64,000 bases of DNA from Frigoribacterium sp. VKM Ac-2836 (lineage in GTDB: Bacteria; Actinomycetota; Actinomycetes; Actinomycetales; Microbacteriaceae). The DNA lies in assembly GCF_013248995.1 (NCBI RefSeq), contig NZ_JABRPK010000001.1, forward strand, positions 372,001-436,000, written 5' to 3'. The number at the start of each line of letters is the position of its first letter. Within the stretch, counting starts at the first letter, position 1. Position numbers and translations under genes: made by a program. Below, one piece after another: positions 29,632-38,682 of this stretch. The notes below the pieces were generated by a model, which searched no databases, was not told where the DNA came from, and saw only the letters and a list, made by a program, of their open reading frames with translations.

Positions 29632-31121
29632 GCGGCCCGGCTGTCACGGCGGCCGATCGCCGTCGTGTGCTCGATGCCGTGCCCACCGGTCTCTTCGTCG
29701 GGGGTGCCTGGGGTCCGTCGTCCTCCGGCGGCACCATCGACGTCGTCGACCCGGCCACGGGTGCGGTCCTGGTCGCGGTGGCCGACGCCACCCCTGCCGA
29801 CGGCTTGCGGGCCCTCGATGCGGCGGCCGCCGCGCAAGAGGACTGGGCGGCGACGTCTCCCCGTCACCGCAGCGAGGTCCTGCGCCGAGCCTTCGACCTG
29901 CTGATGGAGCGACGTGACGACTTCGCCCTGCTGATGACGCTCGAGATGGGCAAGCCGCTGGACGAGTCGCGCGGCGAGGTGACCTACGGGGCCGAGTTCC
30001 TGCGGTGGTTCTCAGAAGAGGCCGTGCGTGTCTCGGGCCGCTACGGCACCAACCCCGAGGGCACCGGTCGCACCACGGTGCTGCATCGGCCGGTGGGCCC
30101 CTGCCTGCTGATCACGCCGTGGAACTTCCCCCTGGCGATGGCGACCCGCAAGGTCGCCCCCGCCCTGGCCGCAGGATGCACCGTGGTCGTCAAGCCGGCC
30201 GAGCTGACGCCGCTCACGACGCTCGCCTTCGCGGCGCTGCTCGCCGAGGCCGGCGTGCCCGACGGTGTGGTCAACGTCGTGACGACCCTCGCGGCGAACG
30301 ACGTGTGCGAGCCCCTGATCCGTGACCCGCGCCTCCGCAAGCTCAGTTTCACGGGGTCGACGCCGGTCGGCTCGACGCTGCTGGCGCAGGCCTCGCAGCA
30401 GGTCTTGCGCACCTCGATGGAGCTCGGTGGCAACGCCCCGTTCGTGGTCTTCGACGACGCCGATCTCGACGCCGCGGTGGAGGGCGCGATGCAGGCCAAG
30501 TTCCGCAACGTGGGCCAGGCCTGCACGGCCGCCAACCGATTCATCGTGCACGAGTCGGTCGCCGACGAGTTCACCGCCCGGGTCGTCGAGCGAGTGCGCG
30601 GACTCCGGGTGGGTGCGGGTACCGAGGACGCGGTCTCGATCGGTCCCCTGATCGACGACCGGGCCGTCGACAAGGCCGACCGGCTGGTGCGCGACGCGGT
30701 CGGCCGCGGAGCCGTGGTCGAGACCGGCGGGCGCCCCGTCGACGGGCCCGGCACCTTCTTCGAACCGACCGTCGTGTCGCGCGTCGCCCCCGGCAGCGAG
30801 ATCCTCACCACCGAGATCTTCGGGCCGGTGTTGGCGATCTCGACCTTCCGGGACGAGGCCGAGGGCGTCCGCCTCGCGAACGACACCGAGTTCGGGCTCG
30901 TGGCCTACGCCTTCACGCGCGACCTCGCCCGAGGGCAGAGGCTCGCCGAACGGTTGCAGACCGGCATGCTCGGGCTCAACGTCGGTGTCGTGTCGAACGC
31001 CTCGGCGCCGTTCGGCGGCGTCAAGTCGTCGGGTCTCGGTCGCGAGGGCGGTGCCGAGGGCATCCACGAGTACCTCGAGACGGTGTACGTGCTCACCCCC
31101 GATCCGTTCGCCGCCGCATGA
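29628..31121 (+). CDS. gabD: Succinate-semialdehyde dehydrogenase-type aldehyde dehydrogenase
   Basis: 497 residues. The NAD(P)-dependent ALDH motifs are TPWNFPLAM (163-171), FTGSTPVGS (241-249), catalytic E265 in MELGGNAPF and catalytic C299 in VGQACTAANR. Family resemblance is closest to GabD-type succinate-semialdehyde dehydrogenases, which take the end product of the GABA shunt into the TCA cycle; other short-chain aldehydes are possible. GTG start in the overlap with pncA. The next gene starts in ATGA at its stop. Confidence 0.85.
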   Translation: MSGPAVTAADRRRVLDAVPTGLFVGGAWGPSSSGGTIDVVDPATGAVLVAVADATPADGLRALDAAAAAQEDWAATSPRHRSEVLRRAFDLLMERRDDFALLMTLEMGKPLDESRGEVTYGAEFLRWFSEEAVRVSGRYGTNPEGTGRTTVLHRPVGPCLLITPWNFPLAMATRKVAPALAAGCTVVVKPAELTPLTTLAFAALLAEAGVPDGVVNVVTTLAANDVCEPLIRDPRLRKLSFTGSTPVGSTLLAQASQQVLRTSMELGGNAPFVVFDDADLDAAVEGAMQAKFRNVGQACTAANRFIVHESVADEFTARVVERVRGLRVGAGTEDAVSIGPLIDDRAVDKADRLVRDAVGRGAVVETGGRPVDGPGTFFEPTVVSRVAPGSEILTTEIFGPVLAISTFRDEAEGVRLANDTEFGLVAYAFTRDLARGQRLAERLQTGMLGLNVGVVSNASAPFGGVKSSGLGREGGAEGIHEYLETVYVLTPDPFAAA

Positions 31122-32170
31122 GTGCCGTCGAGCCGCTGCGCGTCGGCATCGTGGGTTACGGCCTGGCCGGCCGGGTGTTCCACGGTGCCCTGCTGGCCGC
31201 CGACCCTGCCTGGCGGGTCGACGCCGTCGTCACACGCGACCGGGATCGCGCGGGGCAGGTCACTGCGGCGCACCCCGGGGCCGTGATCGTGTCCGACCTC
31301 GACGCGCTCGTGCGCCGTGAACTCGACCTGGTGGTCGTCGCCACCCCCAACGACAGCCACGTCGAGACCGCGACGCGTGCCCTGGGTGCCGGGGCGGCCG
31401 TGGTCGTCGACAAGCCGCTGGCGACCTCGGCGGCCGAGGCGCGGGGGCTCGTCGAGTTCGCCGAGTCGCTCGGCCGGCCGCTGACGGTCTACCAGAACCG
31501 ACGCTGGGACGGCGACTTCCTGACGGCGACCCGCCTCGCGGGGTCCGGCGAACTGGGCGAGGTGCACACGGTCGAATCCCGCTTCGAACCCTGGAAGCTC
31601 GAGAACCGCGACGGCTGGAAACGCCGAGCGACCCCGGCCGACGGTGGGGGCATCCTGTTCGACCTGGGGCCGCATCTCGTCGATCAAGTCCTTCGGCTCG
31701 TCGGGCCGGCCCTGACGGTCCACGCCGAGATCGCGACCCGCCGCCCGTCCGGTTCGGCCGACGACGACGTGTTCCTGTCGCTCGAGCACGACGGAGGCCG
31801 GCGGTCGCGGTTGGTCATGAGCCACGTCGCCGCCCTTCCCGGACCGAGGTTCCGCGTGCTCGGGTCGGCCGGAGCGTACGAGGTGCACGGTCTCGACCCG
31901 CAAGAGGCTCAGCTGGCGTCCGGTCTGGCACCGGCCGACTCCTCCTACGGCGTCGACCGGGGTGATCGTCGCGGCGTGGTGACGGCGGGTGGCTCTCGCC
32001 GTGACGAGCCCACCGACCCCGGGCGATACCCCGAGTTCTACTCGCAGCTGGCCCGTGCCCTGCGGGGTGAGGGCGCACTGCCGGTCGACCCCTGGGATGC
32101 CGTCCGGGTTCTCGAGGTGATCGAGGCCGCTCGTCGTTCGGCCGACGAAGGACGTGTGGTTCGCCTCTGA
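31118..32170 (+). CDS. Gfo/Idh/MocA family oxidoreductase
   Basis: 350 residues. The dinucleotide loop is VGIVGYGLAGRVFHG (8-22), the conserved lysine motif is VVVDKPLATSAAEA near 92-105, and NRRWDGDFLTATRLAGSGELGEV plus GGILFDLGPHLVDQVL place it in the subgroup with scyllo-inositol/YvaA-like dehydrogenases. Substrate unknown. It is the last gene of the pncA-gabD cluster through the ATGA overlap. A 21-bp hairpin at its stop ends the unit. Confidence 0.87.
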   Translation: MSAVEPLRVGIVGYGLAGRVFHGALLAADPAWRVDAVVTRDRDRAGQVTAAHPGAVIVSDLDALVRRELDLVVVATPNDSHVETATRALGAGAAVVVDKPLATSAAEARGLVEFAESLGRPLTVYQNRRWDGDFLTATRLAGSGELGEVHTVESRFEPWKLENRDGWKRRATPADGGGILFDLGPHLVDQVLRLVGPALTVHAEIATRRPSGSADDDVFLSLEHDGGRRSRLVMSHVAALPGPRFRVLGSAGAYEVHGLDPQEAQLASGLAPADSSYGVDRGDRRGVVTAGGSRRDEPTDPGRYPEFYSQLARALRGEGALPVDPWDAVRVLEVIEAARRSADEGRVVRL

Positions 32171-32216
32171 CCGCAGCACGAGCAGCGCCCTGCCCCTGCT
32201 CGTGCTGCGGTCAGAG
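32165..32216. terminator. Bidirectional hairpin between convergent genes
   Basis: CTCTGACCGCAGCACG with AGCAG (32165-32185) pairs perfectly with 32196-32216 over a 10-nt C-rich loop, a 21-bp stem. It contains the stop codons of both flanking genes. Confidence 0.85.
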
Positions 32217-33245
32217 CCTCGTCGTCCAGTCCACCGTCGCGAGGACCGCGGGGACGTCGACCTCGGCGAGGGTCGACGGTGACCACCGGGGCCGACGGTC
32301 CTTGTCGATCACGCGTGCCCGGATGCCCTCGGCGAGGTCCGGCGAGGCGGCGAGCGAGGTGACGATGCCCAGCTCCTGCCCGAGCACGGTCTCGAGGTCG
32401 GGCAGACGAGCGGCCCGTCGGATGGCCTCGAGGGTCAGGACCACCGACGTGGGTGAGGCCGCCTCGAGGTCGTCGGCCACCGCTCCGGCCTCGGACGTAC
32501 CCGCATCCGCCAGGACGCGGAGCCGCCGCAGGATCGTCTCGGCGTCGTCACCGCGGTAGGCGTCGTCGATCCAGTCGGCGGCCCGGGAGAGGTCGGACGG
32601 GCCCGCATCCCCGCCGAGCGCCCGGACGGCGTCGGGCCCGCCCTCGGCGAGTGCCGGCAGCACCCTCGCCAGGTCGGTCGACGGCACGAAGAGGTCGGCG
32701 AAACCCGTGTGCAGGGCGTCGGCAGCCGTCATGGCGCGCCCGGTCAGGGCGAGGTGCGTGCCGAGCTCGCCCGGAGCCCGCGACAGCAGGAAACTGCCGC
32801 CCGCGTCGGGGGAGAGGCCAATTCGGGTCTCGGGCATGCCCAGCGAGCTGCGCTCGGTGACGATGCGCAGCGTGACGTGACCACCGAGCCCGATGCCGGC
32901 CCCCATGGCGATGCCGTCGAGCAGCGACACGACCGGTTTCGACCAGCGTGACAGACGCAGGGTGCCCCGGTACTCGCGCCGCCACATGTCGACGCTCCGA
33001 TGCGGGGCCGTCGTGACGTTGGCGTGGATCCAGCCGATGTCGCCTCCGGCGCAGAACCCGCGTTCCCCGGCGCCCTGCAACAGCACCGACGAGACCGTGG
33101 GGTCGTCCTCCCAGGTGTCGAGGGCCTGCTCGACGAGAGTGAGCATCTCGAGGGTGACGGCGTTGATCTTCTGCGGCCGGTTGAGGGTGACGACACCGAC
33201 GCCGCGGTCGACGTGGGTCAGGACGGTGGGAACGACGTCGTTCAT
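32211..33245 (-). CDS. Enoyl-CoA hydratase/isomerase family, 3-hydroxyisobutyryl-CoA hydrolase type
   Basis: 344 residues. The crotonase-fold oxyanion-hole segments are AGERGFCAGGDIGWIH (about 60-75) and SLLDGIAMGAGIGLGGHVTLR (about 108-128). The glutamate/aspartate pair MPETRIGLSPDAGGSFLLSR fits 3-hydroxyisobutyryl-CoA hydrolases of valine breakdown, as does the length (plain hydratases are about 260). On the minus strand GACGAT lies 6 nt before the ATG, so the mRNA may be leaderless. It follows the ABC exporter gene by 56 bp but is probably transcribed on its own. Confidence 0.85.
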   Translation of the reverse strand: MNDVVPTVLTHVDRGVGVVTLNRPQKINAVTLEMLTLVEQALDTWEDDPTVSSVLLQGAGERGFCAGGDIGWIHANVTTAPHRSVDMWRREYRGTLRLSRWSKPVVSLLDGIAMGAGIGLGGHVTLRIVTERSSLGMPETRIGLSPDAGGSFLLSRAPGELGTHLALTGRAMTAADALHTGFADLFVPSTDLARVLPALAEGGPDAVRALGGDAGPSDLSRAADWIDDAYRGDDAETILRRLRVLADAGTSEAGAVADDLEAASPTSVVLTLEAIRRAARLPDLETVLGQELGIVTSLAASPDLAEGIRARVIDKDRRPRWSPSTLAEVDVPAVLATVDWTTRL

Positions 33246-33301
33246 CGGGCCATCGTCGCACGGCGCCGTCCTCGGGCGCCGGCGACCGCGCGAGGGCGGC
33301 C

Positions 33302-35254
33302 TCAGACGAGCAGCTGGTGCTTGGCGAGGTCCTTGTAGAGCGGGGTCGTCTGCACGAGCTCGGAGTGTGTGCCGACACCCACCACGCGACCGTCCTCGAC
33401 GACGACGATCTGGTCGGAGTCGACGACGGTCGACAATCGATGGGCGATGACGATCAGCGTCCGGTTCTCGGCGACAGCGTCGATGGCCTCGCGGAGGCGC
33501 TGCTCGTTGAGGCCGTCGAGGCTCGAGGTCGACTCGTCGAGCAGCAGGATCGGTGGCGCGTTCAGCAGTGTGCGTGCGATCGCCAAGCGTTGACGTTCGC
33601 CGCCGGAGAGCATCACGCCGTCCTCGCCGACCTGAGCGTCGAGCCCCTGGTCGCCACGGTCGAGCACCGCCGTGAGGTTCACGGCCTCGAGCACCCGACG
33701 GCAGTCCTCGTCGGTGGCCTCGGGAGACCCCAGGGTGAGATTGTCGCGGATCGTCCCGGCGAGCACCGGGGCGTCCTGTTCGACGTAGCCGATCCGTGAG
33801 CGCAGGTCGCGTCGATCGAGGGTGCGGACGTCGGCTCCGTCCACTCGCACGGCACCCGAGGTCGGGTCGTAGAAGCGCTCGATGAGCGACAGGATGGTGC
33901 TCTTGCCTGCTCCCGAGGGGCCGACGAGGGCCGTGCGCTTGCCGACGGGAACCGAGAAACTCACGCCACGCAGAACCGTGAGGTCGTCGTCGACCCCGTC
34001 TGCGTCCGACGTGCGGGCCACGACGTCGGACACCGGGGTGCCAGCCGACGTCGGTCCGGCCGGCGCCGGCGAGTCGGGGTAGCGAAAGTGCACGTCGTCG
34101 AAGCGGACCGCGACGCCGTCCCCCTGACCGTGGCCCGTGGCGACCTCGGCCTCCCGCGTCGCGACCTCGGCCGCGAGCTGATCGTCCCCGTCGGTCTCGC
34201 TCGGCAGGTCGAGGATCTCCTGGATGCGCCCGAGGGCGCCGAGGGCCTGGTTGACGCTCAGCACGGCCCCGAGGGCCTGGCCGAGCGGCATGATCATGAG
34301 GAAGAGGAACAACACGAACGAGACGAGTGAGGCGATCTCGATGGCACCGCTGGCCACCCGGTAACCGCCCACGCCGAGCACGACGAGGAACGACGCCTGC
34401 AGGGCGACCGACGAGATCGGGACGACGAGGGCCGAGATGCGCGCCACCTGCAGGCCGCGCTGGTAGGCGCCCTCGGCGTCGCGTTCGACGCCGACGATCT
34501 CGCGCTCGGTGGCGCCCGAGGCCCGGATCGTGCGCACCGAGCTGATGGCGCGTTCGACGGCGGCGGTCAGATCGCCGACCTTCTCCTGCGCCTGGCGGCT
34601 CGCGACTCGGATGCGGCCGGAGAGCAACACGACGACCACGACCGACACGGCGACGACGAGGACGGTCAGTCCGAGCAGCACGGGGTCGATCAGGAACATG
34701 CCCACCAGCGCGCCGACGAAGGTCAGGCTGCCGCCGATCGCTTCGACGAGCCCCTGCGTGAGCACGGCCCGGAGCAGGGTGGTGTCCGAGCCGACGCGCG
34801 ACACGAGGTCGCCCGTCCGCCGCGTGTCGAACTGGCTGATCGGCAGGCGGAGCATGCGTCCTACGAGTCGTCGGCGGCTCGAGAGCACGACGCCCTCGCC
34901 GGTCCGCTGCAGGAGGTAGTGCTGGAATCCGCTGATCAGGCCGGCCACGACGACCAGCGCGACCAGCGCCCAGACGAGGGGCCCGAGCGTCACGCCCTGC
35001 TGCACGGCCGAGATGACCTGCTGCACGAGCAGGGGTTGGCCCAGCGACGCCGCGGCCCCGAGCACGCTGAGCACGATGATGAAGGCCATGACCTTCTTGT
35101 GCTCGAACAGGTAGGGCAGCAACTGGCTGAACGTGGCGCGAGGACCCTCGGGCTGCGGGCGGCGACCCCATCGCGACCGGGGCGCGACGGGCGGGTCGAC
35201 CCGCGCCTCCCGGCCGTCGGACGTCCTCGTGCGCGCGCGTGTGTCGGAGCTCAT
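33302..35254 (-). CDS. ABC exporter half-transporter (membrane domain fused to ATPase)
   Basis: 650 residues. An Arg/Pro-rich cytoplasmic N-terminus leads into six membrane helices (about 55-345) with the exporter-type coupling region FDTRRTGDLVSRVGSD. The ATPase has Walker A GPSGAGKST, Q-loop in GYVEQDAPVLAGTI, signature LSGGERQRLAIAR, Walker B ILLLDESTSSLD and switch IVIAHRLST. An unusual Pro/Ala/Asp-rich insert of about 35 residues interrupts the start of the ATPase between RFDDVHFRYPD and LTVLRGVSF. The ATG at 35254 has GAGAGG upstream. It would act as a homodimer; substrate (lipid, drug or peptide) unknown. Confidence 0.9.
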   Translation of the reverse strand: MSSDTRARTRTSDGREARVDPPVAPRSRWGRRPQPEGPRATFSQLLPYLFEHKKVMAFIIVLSVLGAAASLGQPLLVQQVISAVQQGVTLGPLVWALVALVVVAGLISGFQHYLLQRTGEGVVLSSRRRLVGRMLRLPISQFDTRRTGDLVSRVGSDTTLLRAVLTQGLVEAIGGSLTFVGALVGMFLIDPVLLGLTVLVVAVSVVVVVLLSGRIRVASRQAQEKVGDLTAAVERAISSVRTIRASGATEREIVGVERDAEGAYQRGLQVARISALVVPISSVALQASFLVVLGVGGYRVASGAIEIASLVSFVLFLFLMIMPLGQALGAVLSVNQALGALGRIQEILDLPSETDGDDQLAAEVATREAEVATGHGQGDGVAVRFDDVHFRYPDSPAPAGPTSAGTPVSDVVARTSDADGVDDDLTVLRGVSFSVPVGKRTALVGPSGAGKSTILSLIERFYDPTSGAVRVDGADVRTLDRRDLRSRIGYVEQDAPVLAGTIRDNLTLGSPEATDEDCRRVLEAVNLTAVLDRGDQGLDAQVGEDGVMLSGGERQRLAIARTLLNAPPILLLDESTSSLDGLNEQRLREAIDAVAENRTLIVIAHRLSTVVDSDQIVVVEDGRVVGVGTHSELVQTTPLYKDLAKHQLLV

Positions 35255-35372
35255 GATGCCTCTCGTGCCAGGTGACCGGCGTCGCAGGGTGCGGCGGTCG
35301 GATGTCGCGGCGGTGCCACCGCCGCGTACGACCGTACTTCGTCCCGGTGACTTCCACCTGCGTCGCGACACG

Positions 35373-35403
35373 GGCCCGCGCCTCCGGTCAGGAGGCGCGG
35401 GCC
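35373..35403. repeat. GGAGGCGCG-type inverted repeat, probable terminator of the MFS gene
   Basis: GGCCCGCGCCTCC (35373-35385) pairs with GGAGGCGCGGGCC (35391-35403) around GGTCA, a perfect 13-bp stem. It lies 25 bp beyond the MFS stop on the minus strand and upstream of the ABC exporter start. The rest of 35255-35428 shows nothing recognisable. Confidence 0.75.
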
Positions 35404-35428
35404 GGGCGGCAGGGTGCGATGCGTCCGA

Positions 35429-36775
35429 TCAGCCGGCCGTGTCGTAGTCGACGTCGCGGGTCTCCCGGCTGAGCACGAGCGCGATCAGCGTCAGGACGGC
35501 CATCGACGACAGGTAGAGGCCCACGAGCCAGGTGCTGCCCCCTGCCGCCGTCCAGAGCGCCACGGCGATGAACGGAGCCACGGCGGCCCCGAGGATGCTC
35601 GCCACGTTGTAGCTGATGGCCGAGCCGGTGTAGCGCACGCTCGTGGGGAACAGCTCGGGCAGCACGGCCCCCATGGGTCCGAAGGTGAGTCCCATCAGGA
35701 CGAAGCCGATGATCAGCAGCGCCTGCGCCCCGAGGGCCCCGGCCGCGAACAAGGGGGCGAAGGTGAAGCCGAACACGAGGATGCCCGCGGTGACGCAGAT
35801 GAGCATCGCCCGCCGCCCGTACTTCTCGGCGAGCGGCCCCGAGACCAGGGTGAAGATGCCGAAGAACACCACGCCGAGGATCAGCATCCAGAGGAACTGC
35901 GTCCGGGGGATGCCCAGACCCGCCGGGTCACCCGCGGCGTCGGCCGTCCCGAACGTCAGCGTGAACGTCGTCATCAGGTAGAAGAGCGTGTAGGTGGCCA
36001 GCATGATGAACGTGCCGAGCAGCAGGGGGCGCCAACTCGACCGGAACACGCGGGCGAGCGGCAGGGAGGCCACGTTGCCCGAGTCGACGACCTTCTGGAA
36101 CGCGGGGGTCTCGATCAGCTTGAACCGGACGTACAGGCCGATGATCACCAGCACCGCGCTCGCCAGGAACGGCAGACGCCAGCCCCAGGCCATGAACTGC
36201 TCCTCGGTGAGGGTCGTGTTGAGCAGCACGAAGAGCAGGTTGGCGATGATGAAGCCGATGGGCGCACCCAGCTGGGGGAAGGTGCCGTAGATTGCGCGGC
36301 GGTTCGCGGGGGCGTTCTCGGTCGCGAGCAGTGCGGCACCGCTCCATTCGCCGCCGAGGCCGAGACCCTGGCAGAAGCGCAACACGACGAGACAGGCCGG
36401 CCCGGCGACCGCCCAGCCGGGCGTGGTGCCGGTCGGGATGCAGCCGATCAGCACCGTCGCGATGCCCATCGTGAGCAGCGAGGCCACGAGGGTGCCCTTG
36501 CGGCCGATGCGGTCCCCGAAGTGTCCGAAGACGATCGAGCCGACCGGCCGGGCGATGAACGCGACGCCGAAGACGGCGAAGGAGGCGAGCCGCGCGACGG
36601 CGGGATCGTCGTTGGCGAAGAAGATCGTCGGGAACACGAGCACCGCGGCGGTCGCGTACACGTAGAAGTCGTAGAACTCGATCGAGGTGCCGATGAGGCT
36701 CGCGACGATGACGCGTGAACGCTTGTTGGTGGCGGGGGCGGACGACGTCGACGAGTCGACGGTGGGGGCAGACAC
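35429..36775 (-). CDS. MHS-family MFS transporter (metabolite:H+ symporter)
   Basis: 448 residues with twelve hydrophobic segments. The family signature after helix 1 is GTSIEFYDFYVYATAAVLVF, then GHFGDRIGRKGTL in the loop 2-3 and RFCQGLGLGGEWSGAALLATENAP, all as in MHS members such as proline/betaine, shikimate or alpha-ketoglutarate symporters. The substrate cannot be fixed. The GTG at 36775 (VSAPTVDSS) has CGGAGTG upstream and is preferred to starts further out. TACCAT on the minus strand (36925-36930) may be the -10. The 225-bp gap to ribA also has one GGAGGCGCG copy (36853-36861). Confidence 0.88.
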   Translation of the reverse strand: MSAPTVDSSTSSAPATNKRSRVIVASLIGTSIEFYDFYVYATAAVLVFPTIFFANDDPAVARLASFAVFGVAFIARPVGSIVFGHFGDRIGRKGTLVASLLTMGIATVLIGCIPTGTTPGWAVAGPACLVVLRFCQGLGLGGEWSGAALLATENAPANRRAIYGTFPQLGAPIGFIIANLLFVLLNTTLTEEQFMAWGWRLPFLASAVLVIIGLYVRFKLIETPAFQKVVDSGNVASLPLARVFRSSWRPLLLGTFIMLATYTLFYLMTTFTLTFGTADAAGDPAGLGIPRTQFLWMLILGVVFFGIFTLVSGPLAEKYGRRAMLICVTAGILVFGFTFAPLFAAGALGAQALLIIGFVLMGLTFGPMGAVLPELFPTSVRYTGSAISYNVASILGAAVAPFIAVALWTAAGGSTWLVGLYLSSMAVLTLIALVLSRETRDVDYDTAG

Positions 36776-37000
36776 GGGGGCACTCCGAAGCAGGGGTCGA
36801 GGGCCCGGCGGACGTCGACGACCGGGCGCGAGATGCGGCGCCACGGGCGGACGGAGGCGCGGTGCAGGGATCTGCGAATCGCTCGGCCGGGAGAGACGGT
36901 GGCCGCTCGTGACGGCCGTCCCCGATGGTACTCCCGGAGGGGCCCCGGCTCGACCGTCCGTCGTCGATTCGTGACGGAGCGGGACCTCGGCCCGGGGGAT

Positions 37001-37642
37001 TCAGTCGTCGGAGCCGAGGCGGCCGGGCAGCTCGTGACCCATGCGGTCCCGTTTCGTGTCGAGGTATCCCTCGTTGAATGCGCCGACGCCGACGACGAGG
37101 GGCACCAGTTCGGTGACCTCGATGCCGTGCTGGCCGAGCTGACGTCGTTTCTCGGGGTTGTTGCTGAGCAGACGGACGCGGGTGAGGCCGAGTTCGCGCA
37201 GCACGTCGGCGGCTGCGCCGTAGTCGCGGGCGTCGGCAGGAAGCCCGAGGGCGAGGTTGGCGTCCAGGGTGTCGAGGCCGTCTTCTTGCAGGCGGTAGGC
37301 CCTCAGCTTGTTGACCAGGCCGATGCCGCGCCCTTCGTGACCGCGGAGGTAGACCACGATCCCGCCGTGGTCACGGATGGTGTCGAGTGCGGCGTCGAGC
37401 TGGGGACCGCATTCGCACTTGAGCGAGCCGAACGCCTCGCCGGTCAGGCATTCGGAGTGCACGCGCACGAGTGCACCGTCCGCCGGGGGGAGACCCGTGG
37501 GGTCGCTCGCGATGATGGCCACATGGTCGGCCCCGGTGAGGGTGTCGCGGTAGGCCCGCATGCGGAACGTGCCGTGGCTCGTGGGCACCGTGGTCTCGAC
37601 CTCGAACGACACCTGCGACGATGCGGCGGGGGTGGTGGTCAT
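37001..37642 (-). CDS. ribA: GTP cyclohydrolase II
   Basis: 213 residues. It opens GTP to diaminohydroxyribosylaminopyrimidine phosphate, the first step of riboflavin synthesis. Zinc ligands are C65, C76 and C78 in SECLTGEAFGSLKCECG, and RGHEGRGIGLVNKLRAY is the catalytic loop. It is a stand-alone enzyme: the DHBP synthase (RibB) domain found fused in many actinobacteria is missing. AGGAGG precedes the ATG, which overlaps the ribD stop by 4 bp. The late riboflavin genes (ribE, ribH) are not in the window. Confidence 0.95.
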   Translation of the reverse strand: MTTTPAASSQVSFEVETTVPTSHGTFRMRAYRDTLTGADHVAIIASDPTGLPPADGALVRVHSECLTGEAFGSLKCECGPQLDAALDTIRDHGGIVVYLRGHEGRGIGLVNKLRAYRLQEDGLDTLDANLALGLPADARDYGAAADVLRELGLTRVRLLSNNPEKRRQLGQHGIEVTELVPLVVGVGAFNEGYLDTKRDRMGHELPGRLGSDD

Positions 37643-38682
37643 GCGTGCCTCCTGGGGGTGTCGCGGGCGACGACCACGAGGTCGTCACCGAGGGGGTGCG
37701 CATCGGTGACGCGCAGTCGTCGTTGTCGGTCGATGTGGTCGACGCCGAGGTCGTCGAGGGCGGTCCGGGGACCGCCGAGCAGCGTGGGGGCGAGGTACAC
37801 GACGTAGTCGTCCACGAGCCCGAGCCGGACGAACGCACTCGCGACCGTCGGCCCGCCCTCGACGAACACGCTGCGGATGCCGCGGTCTCCGAGGTCGTCG
37901 AGCACGGCCTCGAGGTCGCGGGTACCCGTCTCGACGACCTCGCGGGGGTGTCGGCACAAGGCGGCGTCGGCGGGCACCGAGCGCGTGCCGACGACGACGG
38001 GCACCGGCTGGTCGGGCAGTAGCTCGCCGCCGTCGCCCCGAGCGGTCAGACTGGGGTCGTCGGCCAGTACGGTGCCCGTTCCGACGAGGATCGCGTCGTG
38101 AGCGGCCCGTTGCTCGTGAACGTGCTGCCGGGCGGCCGTGCCGGTGATCCACCGACTGCTGCCGTCGGACGCGGCGGTGCGGCCGTCGAGGCTCGAGGCC
38201 CACTTGAGCGTGACGAAGGGGCGACCCGTCCGGGCCGTCACCAACCAGCGGCGGGCCATCTCGGAGGCCTCCTCGGCGAGGACGCCGGCGACCACCTCGA
38301 CGCCGGCCCGACGGAGTCGTTCCGCCCCGCCGCCGGAGGACGCGCCGGGGTCGTCGACCGCGTGGACGACCCTCGCGACGCCCGCCTCGATCAGTGCCAC
38401 GCTGCACGGCCCGGTCCGGCCCACGTGATCACAGGGTTCGAGCGTGACGACGGCCGTCAGCCCGCGGGCCTCTCCGGGGACGACCTGTGAGAGGGCATCG
38501 ACCTCGGCGTGCGGGGTGCCCGCACCCCGGTGCCATCCCTCGGCCGCCGTGCTGCCGTCGGGTCGCAGGAGGACGCAACCGACCTGCGGGTTGACCCCGC
38601 GGGCCGGCCCCCGTCGCGCGAGCGAGATCGCTCGACTCATGGCGCGCTCGAGGTGGTCGTGGTCGATCGCGTCGATGCTCAC
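37639..38682 (-). CDS. ribD: Bifunctional riboflavin deaminase/reductase
   Basis: 347 residues. The N-terminal deaminase has zinc and catalytic residues H58/E60 (PHAEVDA) and C84/C93 (EPCDHVGRTGPC). The C-terminal reductase (from about 150) has FVTLKWASSLDGRTA, ILVGTGTVLADDPSLTAR and FVEGGPTVASAFV for NADPH and substrate. Together they perform steps two and three of riboflavin synthesis. The start overlaps the acetyltransferase stop by 4 bp and the stop overlaps ribA by 4 bp. No FMN riboswitch is visible ahead of the pair, which are internal genes of a longer operon. Confidence 0.95.
   Translation of the reverse strand: MSIDAIDHDHLERAMSRAISLARRGPARGVNPQVGCVLLRPDGSTAAEGWHRGAGTPHAEVDALSQVVPGEARGLTAVVTLEPCDHVGRTGPCSVALIEAGVARVVHAVDDPGASSGGGAERLRRAGVEVVAGVLAEEASEMARRWLVTARTGRPFVTLKWASSLDGRTAASDGSSRWITGTAARQHVHEQRAAHDAILVGTGTVLADDPSLTARGDGGELLPDQPVPVVVGTRSVPADAALCRHPREVVETGTRDLEAVLDDLGDRGIRSVFVEGGPTVASAFVRLGLVDDYVVYLAPTLLGGPRTALDDLGVDHIDRQRRLRVTDAHPLGDDLVVVARDTPRRHA

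Noticed and set aside
37639-37700. FMN riboswitch before ribA or ribD
   Set aside because: Genes overlap by 4 bp, leaving no leader, and none of the conserved RFN sequence blocks are visible.
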